A stretch of DNA of 64,000 nt from Platerodrilus igneus (Eukaryota > Arthropoda > Insecta > Coleoptera > Lycidae). A model generated the notes under the pieces. That model worked only from the letters and a program-made list of their open reading frames with translations, was not told the DNA's origin and ran no database searches. The DNA lies in the NCBI GenBank assembly GCA_036346225.1, contig JARFIW010000170.1, forward strand, positions 10,912,501 to 10,976,500, written 5' to 3'. Below are positions 44,439 to 55,523 of the stretch, piece by piece. Position 1 is the stretch's first letter. Each line of letters begins with the position of its first letter. A program made the translations under genes and the position numbers.

Positions 44439-47118
44439 AACTATGACTTCCCGGTCTTCGGAACTTAATAGGTATCGGAGCTTAGCTCTTAAAATTAGTT
44501 TTGTAAAAGCAGATATTCGATTTCTAAAAAGTTGTAAAGCCCACAAAGTTTTTCCAAATTTCATTAACGTAAAATCAGCAGTAATTGTAAACGTAGTAAC
44601 ACAATAATCAATTTTGCAAAAGATAAATGGCTTAATTTGGAAATCAAATATCTGTACAGTAAACTTAGTAGATTGGAACTGGAAACGTATAAATCGCACC
44701 TAGCACTAACGTGCAATTTATCCGAGTCCGGTTTTCAGGAATGGAATAATTTCAGAGATTTGTTTTGAAGTCAACAATCATAAATTGTTAGACAAAATTA
44801 ATAGGCAAAACACTAAGTTGAAGTTTCTTTAAAGAAACACAATGTCAATGAACCTCCTAAAAACTGGAAATTACTTCACCTCAATTAAAGTCAATAGTTG
44901 TTAACGAATCGTCGAAAATCTTTAATAATGAAGAGTTGACTTTCCTTGATCGAGGCCTAAAATTTGGAGTAGATCATTTGAAAACTCCTTTGGAAGACAT
45001 TATTGCTGGCATTGAAAATCCATTTCAAAATTAGATGACAATTCAAAAACTTTATTAGAAACGCGTGCAAAATTCAACTTTCGAACAACTTACGCACTTG
45101 CGCAAGGAATGCCTCAGAACAAACAAGGAAAGATCATCTGATTATTAAAGATTTACGACAAAAGAATTGTTATTATTTAAAGGCTGATAAGGGAATAGGT
45201 TGGTTATTCTGGATAAACAAGACTATGTTGATAGAGTAGAGACTTTGTTGTCTGAGGGTCCTTACAGACCAATAGTCAAAAAAAGTAAAAATGAAGTTCC
45301 TTTAAATAAAATGATTAAATCAACAGAGTCTGTTTTGAAAGAATGTCCAAACCTAATTTCGCCCACACTAAAATTAAAATTAAAACTTTCGAATCCTGAA
45401 ATGCCAAAGCTTTACTGTTTACCAAAGATTCACAAAATAATAAATCGATGAGACCAATAGTTTCAGGTATCAACTCACCGACTTACTATTTATCACGATG
45501 GCTGTCAAATGAATTTAAGAATTTAAAGTTTAATAGTTTGTCTGTACAAAACTCTTTAGAGTTCATTAATAAAATTAAAAATATCACATTAGAAGAGAAC
45601 GAAATCTTAATTTCATTTGATGTCAGTTCATTATTCCCTAGTGTTCCAATACCACGTACTTTAACATATTTAAAGGATGTTCTTATAGATAGTGATATTG
45701 ATGATGATAAAGTTGAGGACTATATCAAGCTTGTTTCGCATTGCATGTCCCAGAACTGTTTTCAATTCAACAACAAGTTGTACGAACAACATGAAGGCAC
45801 AGCAATGGGAAATAGCTTATCACCTTTCATAGCAAATTTATTTATGTCTCGTTTTGAAACCGAGTTAAAAGAAAACTCAAATACTTCCCAAGAATATGGT
45901 TAAGGTACGTGGATGATATTTTTGCAGTTTTGACACCTCTAAATCAAATGTTGATGATTTTCTTAAAGAAATGAATTCAAAATTTCAAAGCATAAAATTT
46001 ACGTATGAACTAGAGAATAATGGACAATTACCCTTTTTAGATACATTAGTAATTAGAAATGGTAATAAATTAGAATTTGACATTTATAGAAAAGAAACCA
46101 ATGTAAATCGCTTTATTTTGTCTTCCTCTAATCATAGCATACAACATAAGTTGGCTTCATTTAACTTTTAATTAATAGATTATTGAATTTCCTTTAAATA
46201 AAAACAGATTTAATAAGGAATTTGCTCTTATTAAACAAATAGCGAATTACAATGGTTTCTCTTCTGATATTATAGATAATATTTTAGAAAGTGTAAAAAT
46301 AGGATCAACATCCGTAAATCAACGACTTTGCAATCAACCACCTCTAACGATAATGTTAAATATGTTAAACTTCCGTTTCACAAAACCACAAAGGGTCTTG
46401 ATAAAATATTCAAACAGTGTAATTTCAAAATTGCTTTCACTAATACTAATAAAATTAAAGATTTGCTAGGTAATCCAAAAGACAAGGTGGAAAAATTGCA
46501 AAAGTCGGGGATTTATGAAATTAGTTGTGCAGGGCCAGGGTGTTTTCAAAAATATATTGGTCAGACCAAGAGGAATATAACAACAAGATTTAAAGAACAC
46601 ATTGCTCATTTCAAATATGGTAAATATGAAAGGTCTCAGGTCGCCAAACATATATTTGAAACCAGCCACCCCGTTAAACTAGAAAATGTTAAATTGTTAA
46701 AAGCGGTACCAACGTTTTCCTCCTTAAATGCCTATGAATCAATTAAAATTGTTAAACATAAAGGACCCTCTTAAACACCGATAAAGGGCCAATAGCGCCA
46801 TCTGCTTTGCTTTCCCTATTGGTCAACAACCAATGAGAAAGCAAGATTAAACTGGTTCCGCTTCAGTAGATTTAGAATTAGTATAAATTAGGTAGTTTTA
46901 AGTTATAATGTCACAATTCACTTGTTTGTTGTTGAGAACACCAGCCTGCGGGTGAGGAGAATATCCTCGATAGTGTTTAAAGCAACAATATAGTAAATTA
47001 TACAGCTAATATTTTTTTTTTTTTTTTTTCCTACTGATGATGACCACATAGTGGTCGAAATACGTATCTAGTAATTTAAATATTTTTGTGGTTAAGGGTT
47101 TTTATTTAATTTTATTTA
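44439..47118 (+). pseudogene. Penelope-like copy D, full length with frameshifts
   Basis: The likely start is ATG 44443 (MTSRSSELNRYRSLALKISF). The ORF runs to the stop at 46772-46774, with about six frame changes. RT finger segment VILDKQDYVDRVETLLSEG (45200 on) is followed by motif A at about 45607 and motif B GTAMGNSLSPF at about 45797. YVDD near 45910 lies out of frame after a one-base loss. The C-terminus (46328-46774) is open and holds the nuclease: GIYEISC at 46508, YIGQTK at 46553, then R and H in TTRFKEHIAHF. GIY-YIG nucleases nick the target for priming in this family. Confidence 0.9.
47031..47071 (+). ncRNA. Candidate hammerhead ribozyme, copy D
   Basis: Order on the sense strand: stem I strand CTA, conserved core CTGATGA, one extra T, stem II GACCAC with loop ATA and GTGGTC (six perfect pairs), core GAAA. 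Stem III is the self-complementary ATAC/GTAT, then C at 47068 as the expected cleavage site, and stem I partner TAG. A four-base self-complementary stem III with no loop is what is known for minimal type I hammerheads that act as dimers. Penelope-like elements are known to carry hammerheads in their terminal repeats. The extra T between the core and stem II is a deviation that could lower activity. It lies about 260 bp after the ORF stop. Confidence 0.75.
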
Positions 47119-47130
47119 TAATTAGTAGAT
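47118..47130. repeat. 13 bp direct repeat, right end of the Penelope-like cluster
   Basis: Second ATAATTAGTAGAT. Confidence 0.8.
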
Positions 47131-47865
47131 TTGAAATAATTTAACGAGCACATTTTGTGCGTAATGGCGCTGGCCGGTATAATGCTTATGCGAGTTCACC
47201 TGATAATTTGGGTTATGCTTTTTGCAATTTTATGCACTGCTTGCTCAACGCTTATTGCTTATAGATGTTTATTTATATATTTACATAAATATTTATATTT
47301 ATTTTTATATTTATATTTTTGCCTGCTTTTATTATTTGTGGTTTGATATTATTTGTTTGACGTTCTGCCGCCATTTTTGGTGGCAGCTTATATATAGGAA
47401 GGAAGATTGTCTGAGAAGATTGTAATGACAATATAAATCAGTTAGGGAATGATAAAGAAAGCTAGGGACGGACTTATGCTAACAAATTACTTAGACCAGG
47501 AAAAACAAATGTGTAAATTTATAGGGCAGGTAATATAGCTGGATTCACTATTAATATTTGGCGAATTCTTAGAAAATTTGAATCCATTTTAAATTAGCTA
47601 GCTAGATTTGGATAGTTTTAAGTCGACCCATCAGGTCGCACCGGTAAGCAGAGCTGGCGGCTGCTATCTGTCATTACGGATCCCTTCCCATTCTTTTTGT
47701 TTGTGTCTTGTTGATCGGACACACTCCAAATCAACGCTAGGGATACCATCAATCAAACCCTATTTTAAGTTTTTGTTTCAATTGTTAGATTTCTATTTAG
47801 GATGTGTTAATTTTGAAGTTAGAATAATTAGGAGCACGTTTATATTTTCGCGTTTGAACCCAGTG
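47131..47865. other. Unassigned stretch
   Basis: No recognisable gene. AATGCTTATGCGAG at 47181-47194 is the inverted partner of 37819-37832. 47240-47335 is a T/A-rich simple region. Confidence 0.45.
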
Positions 47866-47895
47866 TAGCACCTTCGGGTGGAGCATTGGGGACGT
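47866..47895 (+). mobile_element. SINE tail fragment S9
   Basis: TAGCACCTTCGGGTGGAGCA matches the 3' tail of S1. The rest of the SINE is absent. Confidence 0.6.
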
Positions 47896-47949
47896 GGCCG
47901 TAAGCATAGCGGCCCTTAATTAAATTATAATGTCTAAGGGCTCAACGAA

Positions 47950-48480
47950 AGCACATAACGACGTAATTATTCATGGAAACGACCTTTCACGTTAACACCC
48001 AACCAAAGGTTGTTTTAATAGCAACTGGCTCGTTAGCGAACCCCAACGAGATGCGTTCAACAAAACCTGAGCAAAGATTTCAGTTCCGAGTAGCATGCCA
48101 ATCTTACCAGGAATATTAAAATTAAGATCAGCTAAGGCCAAACCTCGGTATGCGACCATTCCTTGACACCAATAGACGACGAGCGTAATTGATTACAAAT
48201 GTTCGGTAAAATATAACAATCATTTTCATATGCTGGAGACATTGCTCCCGAGGGGCTGACTACACACGATAGTGTACCAGACACCAACGACGAATTTCAG
48301 CCAAATCCATGAACAGTGACATTGGCTCTCCGTTTCTTTAAACCTAATTTCTGACGGCACCTTTCAGTCATAAAACTTTCCATGGATCTGTTATCTAAAA
48401 TTATAAGAACAGGTTGTAATTTTCCTGTATAATCGAGCACAGGCACCATTGGTGTATCTGCTTCAATCCTTTAGAATTCT
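47950..48480 (-). pseudogene. BEL/Pao aspartic protease fossil
   Basis: Minus-strand pieces read LDNRSMESFMTERCRQKLGL (active site, where LDSGS is expected, so Ser-Gly is lost). Then come RRANVTVHGFG, YENDCYILPNICNQLRS, LADLNFNIPGKIGMLLGTEI and TTFGWVLT, in several frames. This is the BEL/Pao protease with its GADL- and GWVLTG-type ends. It lies on the same strand as the BEL B1 pol at 28927-31700, in the position expected for its upstream part. Confidence 0.78.
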
Positions 48481-48633
48481 ATTCCCAATAATATAAAAGC
48501 CTTTCCTACATTAACTAAATTCAAAAAAGGATATTGCGAGTACCTGCTTTCAAGTTATTAATAAATATTTCGATTTTTTAAAGATTTAAAGCCCAATACA
48601 TAAATAAATGTACGTGTACGTATATGGTGAAGT

Positions 48634-48815
48634 ATGTATTTCTTTATACATGCATTTATGTGTATGTGTGTGTATGAATATGTATGTGTGTGTTTGTGTG
48701 TTTGTGTGTGTGTGTGTATGTATGTGTGTTTGAATATGCGTATGTATGTAAGTATGTGTGTGTGTATGTATGTGTATGTGTATGTGTATGTATGTATATG
48801 TGTGTATGTATATAT
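48634..48815. repeat. (GT)n/(AT)n microsatellite
   Basis: Mixed TGTG and TATG units. It leads directly into the first 2 kb array unit. Confidence 0.9.
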
Positions 48816-48817
48816 AT

Positions 48818-50796
48818 TGCTGTGAAACCTACAAAAAGCCTCACCCGTGAAAAAAAAAATATTCGAGCCTCTCGAATTGGGCACCAAGATTTGCTGTGAT
48901 TCTCGCCCTGTTGAATCTCTTCTGATAGTCGCCTTTTTACTCTTTCCGCCTCGGCTGCTCACCTAGTTAAAACTTTCATCCTCATTCATAAAAAAACAAA
49001 CACATTCCTACCACAAACATCAACGTTAACTCTATTTACATCAATATTCATAATACATTAAAATTTCAAAATTAAATTTCAGCATAAATATCAGTATCAT
49101 AAAATTTCAAGTTTAAATTTGTCATCATTTTAATATGCATCCAGAATTAAAGTCCTGGTAGGATGCATATTAATTAAGTTACAACATGTGCAGACCTAAG
49201 TCTGAATAAAAAGGAGCATCTCCCACCCCTTTACGTTAATTAAACAGGTTAGTCTAATTGAGCTCAAAGACAGACCCAAATTTTCATCATAATCAAAACA
49301 TAAACTGCTAAATACTCCTTTCTACTTATACAAGAAAATTTTACCTTAAAATTAAAAATTTGTTGATTATACAAATTCACTACTGTCCATTTTATCAAAC
49401 AAATTATAAAGATATCCAACACACACCAAAACATCAAAGTTCGAACAAAATTGTATAATTTACCTGAAGGTTACTGCACTCGTGGCTTCAATGCACATCG
49501 GAGTTGCTAATTCCACCATTCCAGCTGGTTTATGTTTACGGCTTCAGATTCTGAACGCTTTTAAAATTTTTGTACACCAACATTCGTCTAAATTGGTTCA
49601 GGACTTCTCAGGAACTCATCTATGTATATCCCCGAAAATTAGCAAAGCAATTCATAATTCGTTCACGCTATACAAAGCTGCATACTTAAATGTATTTATT
49701 TATCGCTTATCTATCTTTTCTAAGTGCACTAATGCATAATAACTTGTATCGTAGCACGTATTCTGCTTGCAGTATCGTATAACATCAAAAAATAAAGAGC
49801 AAACTATTTTAAAGTCTACAATAAAATCAAAAATCTAAGAGCCAAACTGTTTAAAGTATTGAATAAAAATCGAAAATCTAAGAACCAAACTCATATAAAC
49901 ACGGGTTTATATAATGGCTCGCTTGCACGTCGGATTTGTCCCTCAACGGACAATTTTTAGAATTTCGCATTCTTTGTTCCCTTTTCGACAGCTCGGCACG
50001 CGATTCTACAAAATTTGCACTCGCGCCAGTTGAAAATCTAAGAAATTTTCACACGTCGCGCAACGCGTCTGCGAACAACTAATTAATTTTGTATAGAACT
50101 TGTTGTTTCCACCTCTCATATCTGCCTCTTATTTCGACCAATCGTTTCCTCGTGACGTTGCTCAAATCAGGCCTTTAATTATCTGTGTCTCTGCTTTACC
50201 TGTTTTATCCGTCTCTTTCTAACCTGGTCTTAGTGGTGCAAATCGATATTCTTTACTATCGGTTATTTCAATCCACGTGGTTTCTATTTGAGTTAAATAA
50301 CCGCTCAACTAGCCTTCCCGTTAATATAAGCTACGGTTTATCCTGCCGTTTGCAATATACGCAGAATTTTCATGTTTATCCAAACAAATTAAACTGAACT
50401 TGACTTTTTAAAAATACGCAGGTGTTCAATCGTAATACTTCTACGATTTGGATATTCCACGTATTTTAACCTTCTTGATATATTTGTATGCTAGCAACGC
50501 GTCTCATATTTGGTACTATTGGGTTTTTAAAAGCTTTTATGCATTTTATACCTTAATAATCGTTCAATTAACTCCAATTAAAATAATAATAAATGGCATT
50601 GACTTCTACCCTTTAATTTTTAGCCAATACTAATTAAATATTAATTATTAATTGTACACTTTGTTTAATACCCGTTACTTAAAAATTGAATTAATTAATA
50701 TAAATTTCGCACGTAATTTCTATTTGTTTCTTTATACAAGGTGATTAAAATTGTTTGATGTCGTTAATTAATTTTCTACCCTGGTCTAAATTTGAG

Positions 50797-50798
<2 letters not shown>
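48818..50798 (-). repeat. Array unit 1
   Basis: Shortest and most diverged unit. TGCTGTGA occurs twice at its start (48818, 48892) with TTGGGCACCAAG between. Confidence 0.65.

Positions 50799-50832
<34 letters not shown>
50799..50832. repeat. (AT)n between units 1 and 2
   Basis: Pure AT dinucleotide run. Confidence 0.9.
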
Positions 50833-50834
<2 letters not shown>

Positions 50835-53140
50835 CTGTGATTCTTTGTAGTTGAATCGAGCCTCACGAATTGGGCGCCAAAGAATGCTGTGATACCTACA
50901 AAATCCGTGAACTACGCTTTTCAAATCGAGCCTCACAAATTGGGCGTCAAGAATGCTGTGAAACCTACAAAAAGCTATTCATAACCTTAACTGTGTTGGT
51001 CCATTGACTTTCTTCTGTTAATCGCCTCGGCTGCTCCTCTAGATAACTTTCATCCTCAATCATAAAAAAAAAACAAACACATTCCTATCACACACATCAA
51101 CGTTAACTCTATTTACATCAATATTCACAATACATTAAAATTTCAAAATTAAAATTCAGCATAAATTTTAATATCAAAATTTTCAAGATTAAATTTGTTA
51201 TCATTTTCAAGTGCATCCAGAATTAAAGTCCTTGTAGGATGCCTACTAATTACTATAACAATATATGCAGAGTACAAAGGAGCATCTACCACCCCTTTAC
51301 GTTAATTAACCAGGTTCGTCTAATTGAGCTCAAAGACATACCGTAAATTTTCATCATAATCCAGAACATCAATACTAAATACCCTTTCTACTTAAACAAG
51401 CAAATTTCACCTTAAAATTCAAATATTATTGTTATTACCATTTCACTACTGTCCATTTTGAGTAAATCAATTATAAAGTTATTCAACACACACAACAATA
51501 TCAAAGTTCAAACAAAATAGTATAATTTACCTGAAGGTTACTTGCACTCGTAGATTCAATGTACATCGTCCCTTTTGTTAATAACACCATTCCAACTGGG
51601 TTATATTTACGGCTTCTGATTCTCAACGCTTTAAAAATTTTCTCCATCACCATTTATTTAAAGTTGTTTCAGGGCTTTTCCGGAACTAATCTGTGTATAT
51701 CTGACCCTTGTTTCGTGGATCCAGACACGTTTATGCACCATTTAAGTATTAATACCCCCGAAAAATAACAAAGAAATTCATACTTCTTTCACCAAGATAC
51801 GCCAAAACTGCCTACTTTTGTGTATTTATTTGTCATAGTAAATTTTACCAATTGGTACAGTGATACTAAACTTTATTACCTTGTATCTTCTTTTCTAAGT
51901 GCACTAACGTACATTCATTGTAGCACGTAAAGAACAAGCTGTTTTAAATCATACAATATTCGAGCAAACTGTTTAAATTATTTAATATTAAAACCGGAAA
52001 ACTAAAAAGCACTGTTTAACGCGTTCAATCAAGTCGAAGATCTAAGAGAGCTTGTTCATATTCCCCTGTATATATAGCGATTAGCCTGTCTGTCGGTCGA
52101 GTCCTCAAAACGGGCAATTCTAAAGAATTTCGCATTCTCGGTTCCCATTCCGTAGCCCGCGCGTCGGTTTTTACGAATATTGTACTCACCCCAGTTACAT
52201 CTCAGAAATTTCAACACGGCACGCAACGCCTGGAAATAACTAATTGACTTTTATACAGAAATGTTATTTCTACCTCTCAATTTTGCCTTTTACTTTCAAC
52301 CAATCGCAACCCCATGACGTTGCTCTACTCACGCCTTTTTACTATACGTGTCTCGGTCTTGCGCCTATTATCTGTCTCTATCTACCCTGTTCTTATTAGT
52401 GCAAATTGATATTCCTTATTATCGATTATTTCAGTCCATGTGGACTATCTGTGTTAAATAACCCCGTATCGCACCTTCTCGTGAATATTAAGCCCCGGTT
52501 TCTCCAAGATTCTTTGAAACCATTTGTTCTCTACAAAATTTTCGCCGTACGTGACTTTTTAAATAAACCCTGTTTTGTATTTCGTGCTAAAGCATCTGAC
52601 CGTTTTCAATATCCTTAGAATCGACATGTTTATCTAAACAAATTAAACTGAAATTGCCTTTTAAAATACGCAGGTGTGTTCAAACATCCTACTTCTAACT
52701 AACACTTCTAGGATTTGCATTTTATTGGGTTTTTACAAGTTTTTATAGATATTATATGTTACTAACGGTTCAATTAACTCCAATTAAAATAATACCCTTT
52801 TAATTTTTAGTGAATCCTAATTAAATATTCAATTATTATCTGTACGTTTTGTTTAATACCGGTTACTTGAAATAAGGTTAATTAATATAAATTTTGCACG
52901 TAATTTCCATTTGTTTCTTTATTAGGAATAAATAAATTACACGCAGAGCTTTTTTAATACTGTTTCTTTTGATATAAAGCGTCTTGTACATGATTTAAAT
53001 TTCTTATTTTACTGAAACGACCGAATTTATTTATGCTTCATGGTTTTAATAAAGCGTATTATTTAATAAAATTCCTTATACACGGTGATTAAAATTATTT
53101 GATGTGATTATTTAATTTTCTACCCTGGTCTAAATATGAG

Positions 53141-53142
<2 letters not shown>
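50833..53142 (-). repeat. Array unit 2
   Basis: Its first 130 bp contain a roughly 70 bp motif twice (TGCTGTGA at 50833, 50885 and 50954; TTGGGCGCCAAAG and TTGGGCGTCAAG between them). Confidence 0.7.

Positions 53143-53196
<54 letters not shown>
53143..53196. repeat. (AT)n between units 2 and 3
   Basis: AT run with one GT interruption. Confidence 0.9.
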
Positions 53197-55357
53197 TGCT
53201 GTGATTCCACCAAAATCCGGGAACTACGGTTTCCATGTATTAGAATCGAACCTCACGAATTGGGCGTCAAGAATGCTGTGAATCCTACAAAAAGCTATTC
53301 ATTACCTTAACTGTTCCGATGACTTTCTTCTGTTAATCGCCTCTTTACTCTTTTCCGCCTCGGCTGCTCACCTAGTTAAAACTTTCATCCTCATTCATAA
53401 AAAAAACAAACACATTCCTATCACAAACACCAACGTTAACTCTATTTACATCAATATTCACAATACATTAAAATTTCAAAATTAAAATTCAGCATAAATT
53501 TCAGTATCAGAAAATTTCAAGATTAAATTTATTATCATTTTAATGTGCATCCAGAATTAAAGTCCTTGTAGATGCCTACTAATTAATATAACAATATATG
53601 CAGACCTGAGTCTGAGTACAAAGGAGCATCTCCCACCCTTTACGTTAATTAACCAGGTTCGTCTAATTGAGCTCAAAGACATACCCAAATTTTCATCATA
53701 ATCCAGAACATAAATACTAAATACCCTTTCTACTTAAACAAGAAAATTTCACCTTAAAATTAAAATTTTGTTGTTAGTACAATTTCACTACTGTCCATTT
53801 TAAGTAAATCAATTATAAAGTTATTCAACACACACCAAAACATCAAAATCGAACAACAAAGCATAAGTTACCTGAAGGTTAATGCACTCGTGGCCCCAAT
53901 GTATATCGTCCTCTGTTAATCACACCAATCCAACTGGGTTATGTTTAGGTCCTCGTATTGCTGGTCGCCTTTAAAATTTTCTACACCACCATTCATCTAA
54001 AGTTGTTTCAGTGCTTTTCCGGAACTCATTTGTGTATATCTGAAGCTTGTTTTGTGGATCCAGACACGTTTACGAATCATTTAATTATTAACACCCCCGA
54101 AAAATAGCAAAGAAATTCATACTTCTTTCACAAATATACGCCAAAACTGCCTACTTTTGTGTATTCATTTGTCGTTGCAAATTTGACTAAATGGGTACAG
54201 TGATACTAGACTTTATTACCTTGTATCTTCTTTTCTAAGTGCACTAAATTACATTCATTGTAGCACGTAAAGAACAAACTGTTTTAAATCACCAAAATAT
54301 ACGAGCAAACTGTTTAAATTATTCTATCAAAATCGGAAAACTAAAAAGCACTGTTTAACGCATTGAATCAAATCGAAAAATCTAAGAGAGCGAAACTCAT
54401 ATTAACCCGGGTATATATAGTGGTTAGCCTGTCTGTCGGTTTTGTCCTCAAAACGGCCAGTTTCTAGAATTTCGTATACTATGTTCCCATCTCGACCGCC
54501 TGTGCGTCGGTTCTTATTAAATTTGCACTCGCACCAGTTAAATCTCAGAAATTTCGACACGGCTCGCAACGTCTGGGAATAACTAATTAATTTTTATACA
54601 GAAATGTTATTTTTACCTCTCAAGTTTGCCTCTTATTTTCAACCAATCGCAACCCAGTGACGTTGCTCAACTCACGCCTTTTACTATATGTGTCTCTGTC
54701 TTGCGCATATTATCTGTCTCTATCTACCCTGTTCCGAGTGGTACAAATCGATATTCTTTAGTATCGGTTATTTTCAATCCACGTGGACTTGTGAAATAAC
54801 CCACCTTATTAGCATTTCCCGTAAATATTAAGCAACGGTTTCTCCAACATTCTCTGTAACCATTTGTTATCTGCAAATTTTACGCAGAACATAAAACATT
54901 TAAAAATACGCAGGTGTTCAAACATAATACTTCTACGATCTGAATATTATTGGGTTTTACTAGCTTTTATACATATTATATGTTACTAATGGTCCAATTA
55001 ACTCAATTAAAATAATACCCTTTAATTTTTAGTGACTCCTAATCAAATATTAATTATTATCTGTACATTTTGTTTAATACCGGTTACTTAAAATTGAGTT
55101 AATCAATATAAATTTTGCCCGTAATTTCTATTTGTTTCTTTACTCGGAATAATTAAATTACACGTAGAGCATTTTAATACTGCTTCTTTTTATAGAAGGC
55201 GTCTTGTAAATAATTTAAATCTCTTCTTTTTAATGAAACGAATGAATTTTTATGCTTCACGGTTTTAATAACGCGTACCTTTTCCCAAAGCTTCTACACG
55301 GCGATTAAAATTATTTGATGTGATTATTTAATTTTCTACCCTGGTCTAAATATGAGT
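53197..55357 (-). repeat. Array unit 3
   Basis: TGCTGTGA at 53197 and 53274, with TTGGGCGTCAAG before the second. Closest to unit 2. Confidence 0.7.
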
Positions 55358-55444
55358 AATATATATATGTGTATATATATATATATATATGTGTGTATGT
55401 GTGTGTATGTGTATATATGTGTTTGTATATGTGTGTATGTGTAT

Positions 55445-55508
<64 letters not shown>

Positions 55509-55523
55509 ATATATATGTATATA
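55358..55523. repeat. (AT)n/(GT)n microsatellite after unit 3
   Basis: Alternating TATA and TGTG blocks. Confidence 0.9.

Larger units (their letters stand above)
37851..47120. mobile_element. Penelope-like cluster: two inverted dimers
   Basis: Four copies of one GIY-YIG Penelope-like element: A (minus, full), B (minus, 5'-truncated), C (plus, 5'-truncated) and D (plus, full). A-B and C-D are head-to-tail pairs, and B and C meet head to head at about 42099-42111. A 13 bp direct repeat flanks the entire 9.3 kb unit. Penelope-like elements are known for tandem and inverted truncated arrangements. Here the full symmetry and single target duplication are visible. By eye, C and D read as near-mirror copies of B and A. 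Confidence 0.88.
48818..55357. repeat. Array of three 2.0-2.3 kb repeat units
   Basis: Units at about 48818-50798, 50833-53142 and 53197-55357 share landmarks in the same order. CAAACACATTCCTA lies at 48997, 51074 and 53407. A TATA-like GGGTNTATATA lies at about 49903, 52065 and 54410, and CCAATCG...TGACGTTGC near 50136, 52299 and 54643. Each unit begins TGCTGTGA after an (AT)n tract and ends CTACCCTGGTCTAAAT. On the minus strand a unit ends TCACAGCA followed by TTCT and a TGGCGCCCAATTCG motif. That looks like an LTR end followed by a primer site, with TATA downstream of CCAAT in the same sense. LTR-derived tandem units are my preferred reading; a satellite is the alternative. No coding region lies inside. 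Confidence 0.7.

Noticed and set aside
48558..48962. 134-codon minus-strand open frame
   Set aside because: It is mostly His/Thr/Tyr repeats from the (GT)n/(AT)n microsatellite.
48818..55357. CRISPR-like or direct-repeat array
   Set aside because: Units are 2 kb long, eukaryotic in context and without short spaced repeats.
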